From an uncultured Collinsella sp. (lineage in GTDB: Bacteria; Actinomycetota; Coriobacteriia; Coriobacteriales; Coriobacteriaceae), in contig UQHR01000013.1 in the NCBI GenBank assembly GCA_900540905.1, forward strand, positions 1-48,557: DNA of 48,557 bases. The letters are read 5' to 3'. The notes under the pieces were generated by a model. That model was not told the DNA's origin and did no database searches. It saw only the letters and a list, made by a program, of their open reading frames with translations. Of this stretch, positions 47,779 through 48,557 are shown piece by piece. How positions within the stretch are numbered: the stretch's first letter is position 1; every line of letters begins with the position of its first letter. Both the position numbers and the translations under genes were made by a program.

Positions 47779-48557
47779 ATGTCCGAGAACGAAGAGATCA
47801 TGAACGAGACCGAGAACGAGACCATGGCTGCCGAGGTCGAGGCAGTCGAGACCGTGGAGACCGAAGCTGCCGAGGTTGAGGCTGCTGACGAGGTTTCCGC
47901 CGAGGAGGAGGCCGAGGTTGTCGAGGCCGCCGCTGATTACGATGACGAAGAGCTGATGGACAAGATGCAGAAGGCCGCCCGCCTGCTGCGTAGCCGTCGC
48001 TTTGCTATTTCCAAGGAGGAGGAGGCCAAGGCCGAGCGCATGGCGAACATCGAGCGCGCCATCAAGCTTCTTGACCTCAAGCCCAAGATGGAGCAGAAGG
48101 AAATGTCCGACCTGCTGGGCATGCGCCTCCGTGAGCTTGATGGCCTGATGGCCGAGGCCGAGGCTGCCGATCTGGTCGGCCGCATCGACGACGCCGAGGG
48201 CGATATGCGCAAGATCGTCGTCTTCGCCGCCGAGGATGCCGCTGAGGGCCTGGTCGAGCTTGCCAACAAGAAGGAGAAGCTCCTGCCCGAGCTTTCTTAC
48301 GAGGAGGCCACCGAGCTGATGGCCGCCCTCGATAAGGTTATCGCTCCGCTCGTCGCCATGGGCCTGGACGAGGATCGCGGTCCTCGCGGCGGCCGTGACG
48401 ACCGTGGTCCCCGCGGTCCCCGTGACGACCGTGGTCCCCGTGGCGGCCGTGGCGGCGACCGTGGCGGTCGCGGCGGCTTTGGCGATCGCGGTGGCCGTGG
48501 CGGCGACCGTGGCGGTCGCGGCGGCTTTGGCGGCAACCGTGGTGGCTATGGCGACCG
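47779..48557 (+). CDS. Acidic, MarR-like winged-helix protein with RGG tail (truncated by window end)
   Basis: 259 codons are visible with no stop before the edge. Residues 1-58 are Glu/Ala/Val-rich and strongly acidic. Residues about 58-190 are helical with a MarR-like pattern, 'MEQKEMSDLLGMRLRELDGLMAEAEAADLVGRIDDAEGDMRKIVVFA', that resembles a helix-turn-helix plus wing but lacks the usual basic wing. From about residue 198 it is a low-complexity tail of RGG, GGDRGGR and GFGDR repeats, typical of RNA-binding or phase-separating proteins. RBS GAAGGAG. The family is not firmly recognised. Confidence 0.75.
   Translation, partial: MSENEEIMNETENETMAAEVEAVETVETEAAEVEAADEVSAEEEAEVVEAAADYDDEELMDKMQKAARLLRSRRFAISKEEEAKAERMANIERAIKLLDLKPKMEQKEMSDLLGMRLRELDGLMAEAEAADLVGRIDDAEGDMRKIVVFAAEDAAEGLVELANKKEKLLPELSYEEATELMAALDKVIAPLVAMGLDEDRGPRGGRDDRGPRGPRDDRGPRGGRGGDRGGRGGFGDRGGRGGDRGGRGGFGGNRGGYGD
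48445..48532. repeat. 40-bp direct repeat encoding the RGG tail
   Basis: A 40-bp sequence starting GGCCGTGGCGGCGACCGTGG occurs at 48445-48484 and again at 48493-48532, 48 bp apart (16 codons). Further CCGTGACGACCGTGGTCCCC repeats precede it. The array can expand or contract in frame. Confidence 0.85.

Noticed and set aside
1..48557. CRISPR array, insertion sequence, prophage, rRNA or tRNA genes
   Set aside because: I searched by eye for regularly spaced repeats, transposase or integrase motifs and tRNA cloverleaf/TTCGA patterns and found none I could support.

Overview
The window is a gene-dense, high-GC chromosomal segment with about 43 protein genes. It most likely comes from a human-gut Coriobacteriia bacterium of the Collinsella type. 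That placement is an inference from the gene mix: bile salt hydrolase, LAATG-type sorting signals, Kup, short deformylase-like proteins, a chromosomal TetM-like GTPase and an RGG-tailed acidic protein. I see no rRNA, tRNA, CRISPR array, insertion sequence or phage module. Most starts follow clear AAGGAG-type ribosome binding sites, and I used these to correct starts, including several GTG starts.

Layout. 1-1.7 kb: a queuosine-precursor (VUT/YhhQ) transporter behind a probable preQ1-I riboswitch, then a short-chain dehydrogenase. 1.7-6 kb: Ung, a divergent EamA transporter/LysR pair and a MATE exporter. 6-10 kb: RlmA-like and RsmJ-like rRNA methyltransferases, small membrane and zinc-finger proteins, a GNAT acetyltransferase and MscL with a zinc ribbon. 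10-16 kb: a TetM-like GTPase, an iteron-preceded AAA ATPase and an overlapping UvrA-like ATPase that lacks the UvrB-binding domain. 16-19 kb: TrmL, a CobW GTPase, an ArsC/Spx-like protein and a flavin reductase. 19-23.3 kb: two paralogous c-di-GMP proteins. 23.6-26.6 kb: a patatin lipase, then the thiM-thiamine-binding protein-thiE operon under a TPP riboswitch with a terminator. 26.8-31.4 kb: a HAD phosphatase/LysR pair, a MetE-like methyltransferase and a uracil permease. 31.4-37.7 kb: an esterase, two tandemly duplicated beta-helix surface proteins and an NCS2 purine permease. 37.8-41.7 kb: a deformylase-like protein, bile salt hydrolase and Kup. 41.8-48.6 kb: a second EamA/LysR pair, an XRE-aminotransferase fusion with its own operator array, a second deformylase-like protein, an MFS exporter and a truncated MarR-like/RGG protein.

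Strongest unusual signals. (1) An XRE-HTH domain is fused in frame to an alanine-type aminotransferase. It has an internal RBS/ATG that could also release the enzyme alone, and helically phased AAATTGAAC operators upstream. (2) A tandem duplication of about 2.05 kb carries a 15-codon relic of the neighbouring permease, which marks the breakpoint exactly. (3) A dispersed set of intergenic palindromes carries GGGAC or ATTGGGG cores; one supplies the trmL stop codon and one has arms of at least 34 bp. (4) Two deformylase-like proteins have each lost a different catalytic residue. (5) An AAA ATPase is preceded by three GGTATAA iterons at exactly 10-bp spacing and overlaps a UvrA2-type gene.

All functional calls come from motif recognition by eye. 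No database search was run.
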